From assembly GCF_019175385.1 (NCBI RefSeq), contig NC_083346.1:88178543-88242542 (forward strand): a DNA stretch of 64,000 nt, given 5' to 3'. Position numbers and translations under genes: made by a program. The notes under the pieces are model-generated. The model did not search any database. It was not told where the DNA came from and saw nothing but the letters and a program-made list of their open reading frames with translations. Shown here piece by piece: positions 63,861 to 64,000 of this stretch (the stretch's first letter is position 1; every line of letters starts with the position of its first letter). Origin of the DNA: Lycium barbarum (taxonomy: Eukaryota > Streptophyta > Magnoliopsida > Solanales > Solanaceae).

Positions 63861-64000
63861 TGTTACACCCCGGAAAATTTCGTGTTATCAAGATGGTAGA
63901 CGTCTTAGTATGAGCTCAAGGAAGAGTAAAGTTATACAAGGACTAGGGATAAAGATTATATTATAGGAGTATAAGAATAACATATATATGACATTTGGAG
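63861..64000 (+). mobile_element. Start of a forward chromovirus LTR, cut by the window end
   Basis: TGTTACACCCCGGAAAATTTCG is a typical LTR start of this group. Only 140 bases are visible. The left flank ATATA (63856-63860) would be the target duplication to look for downstream. Confidence 0.78.

Overview
This window is a plant nuclear heterochromatin segment made almost entirely of transposable elements. I see no host gene. The chromodomain-type Ty3/gypsy (Del/Tekay-like) elements, the Tat/Ogre-like gag fragments, the CACTA transposon with its TNP2-type transposase and the 5S-derived sequence all point to a eudicot. A nightshade (Solanaceae) genome is my best guess, from general resemblance only.

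Layout. (1) 1-12816: chromovirus A. The 3' end of an upstream copy (1-578 and 3962-4169, split by a 3.4-kb solo LTR at 579-3956) joins directly to a complete LTR (4170-6957). That LTR is followed by the PBS, leader, an unknown acidic ORF, a 5S-rRNA-derived stretch and a decayed pol (8299-11760), then a truncated 3' LTR. Two copies therefore share one central LTR. (2) 12817-20954 and 58199-59680: relics of Tat/Ogre-like elements (gag-like ORFs), interrupted by solo LTRs at 12830-15442 and 16845-19536. (3) 20955-58198: a CACTA transposon with TIRs starting CACTAC and a 3-bp CAC target duplication. Its own sequence is only about 8.6 kb; the rest is chromovirus C (23856-52448). C in turn holds a reverse-oriented solo LTR (26831-28658), the deletion derivative B (32397-38665) and the complete reverse-oriented chromovirus D (40596-50975). 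(4) 59681-64000: a reverse-oriented LTR (E) interrupted by another solo LTR (F, 61148-63226), then the first 140 bases of a forward LTR.

Nearly every insertion boundary could be fixed by TG...CA ends (some mutated) and identical 5-bp duplications: ATGAC, GCACC, GAAGG, ATGAC, CAGAG, ATCAT, GGATG and CTCAA. Peeling the insertions off in order rejoins the host reading frames. The deepest path is Tat > CACTA > C > D.

The coding regions are relics. A, C and D encode recognisable protease, RT, RNase H, integrase and chromodomain-like tails, but all carry nonsense codons or frameshifts. The CACTA carries a TNP2-like gene and a Transposase_24-like gene on the minus strand, both damaged.

The most interesting signals are RNA-level and non-coding. 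(a) A stem-loop 42-44 nt after the PBS has an 8-nt loop ending in a self-complementary hexamer, GTGCAC or GCGCGC, which looks like a dimerisation kissing loop. (b) Two tandem hairpins with compensatory changes occur in 12 LTR copies, placed like a branch point and 3' splice site. (c) Arrays of short dyads lie just upstream of LTR TATA boxes. (d) 5S rRNA-like sequence sits inside a gypsy element whose gag is missing.
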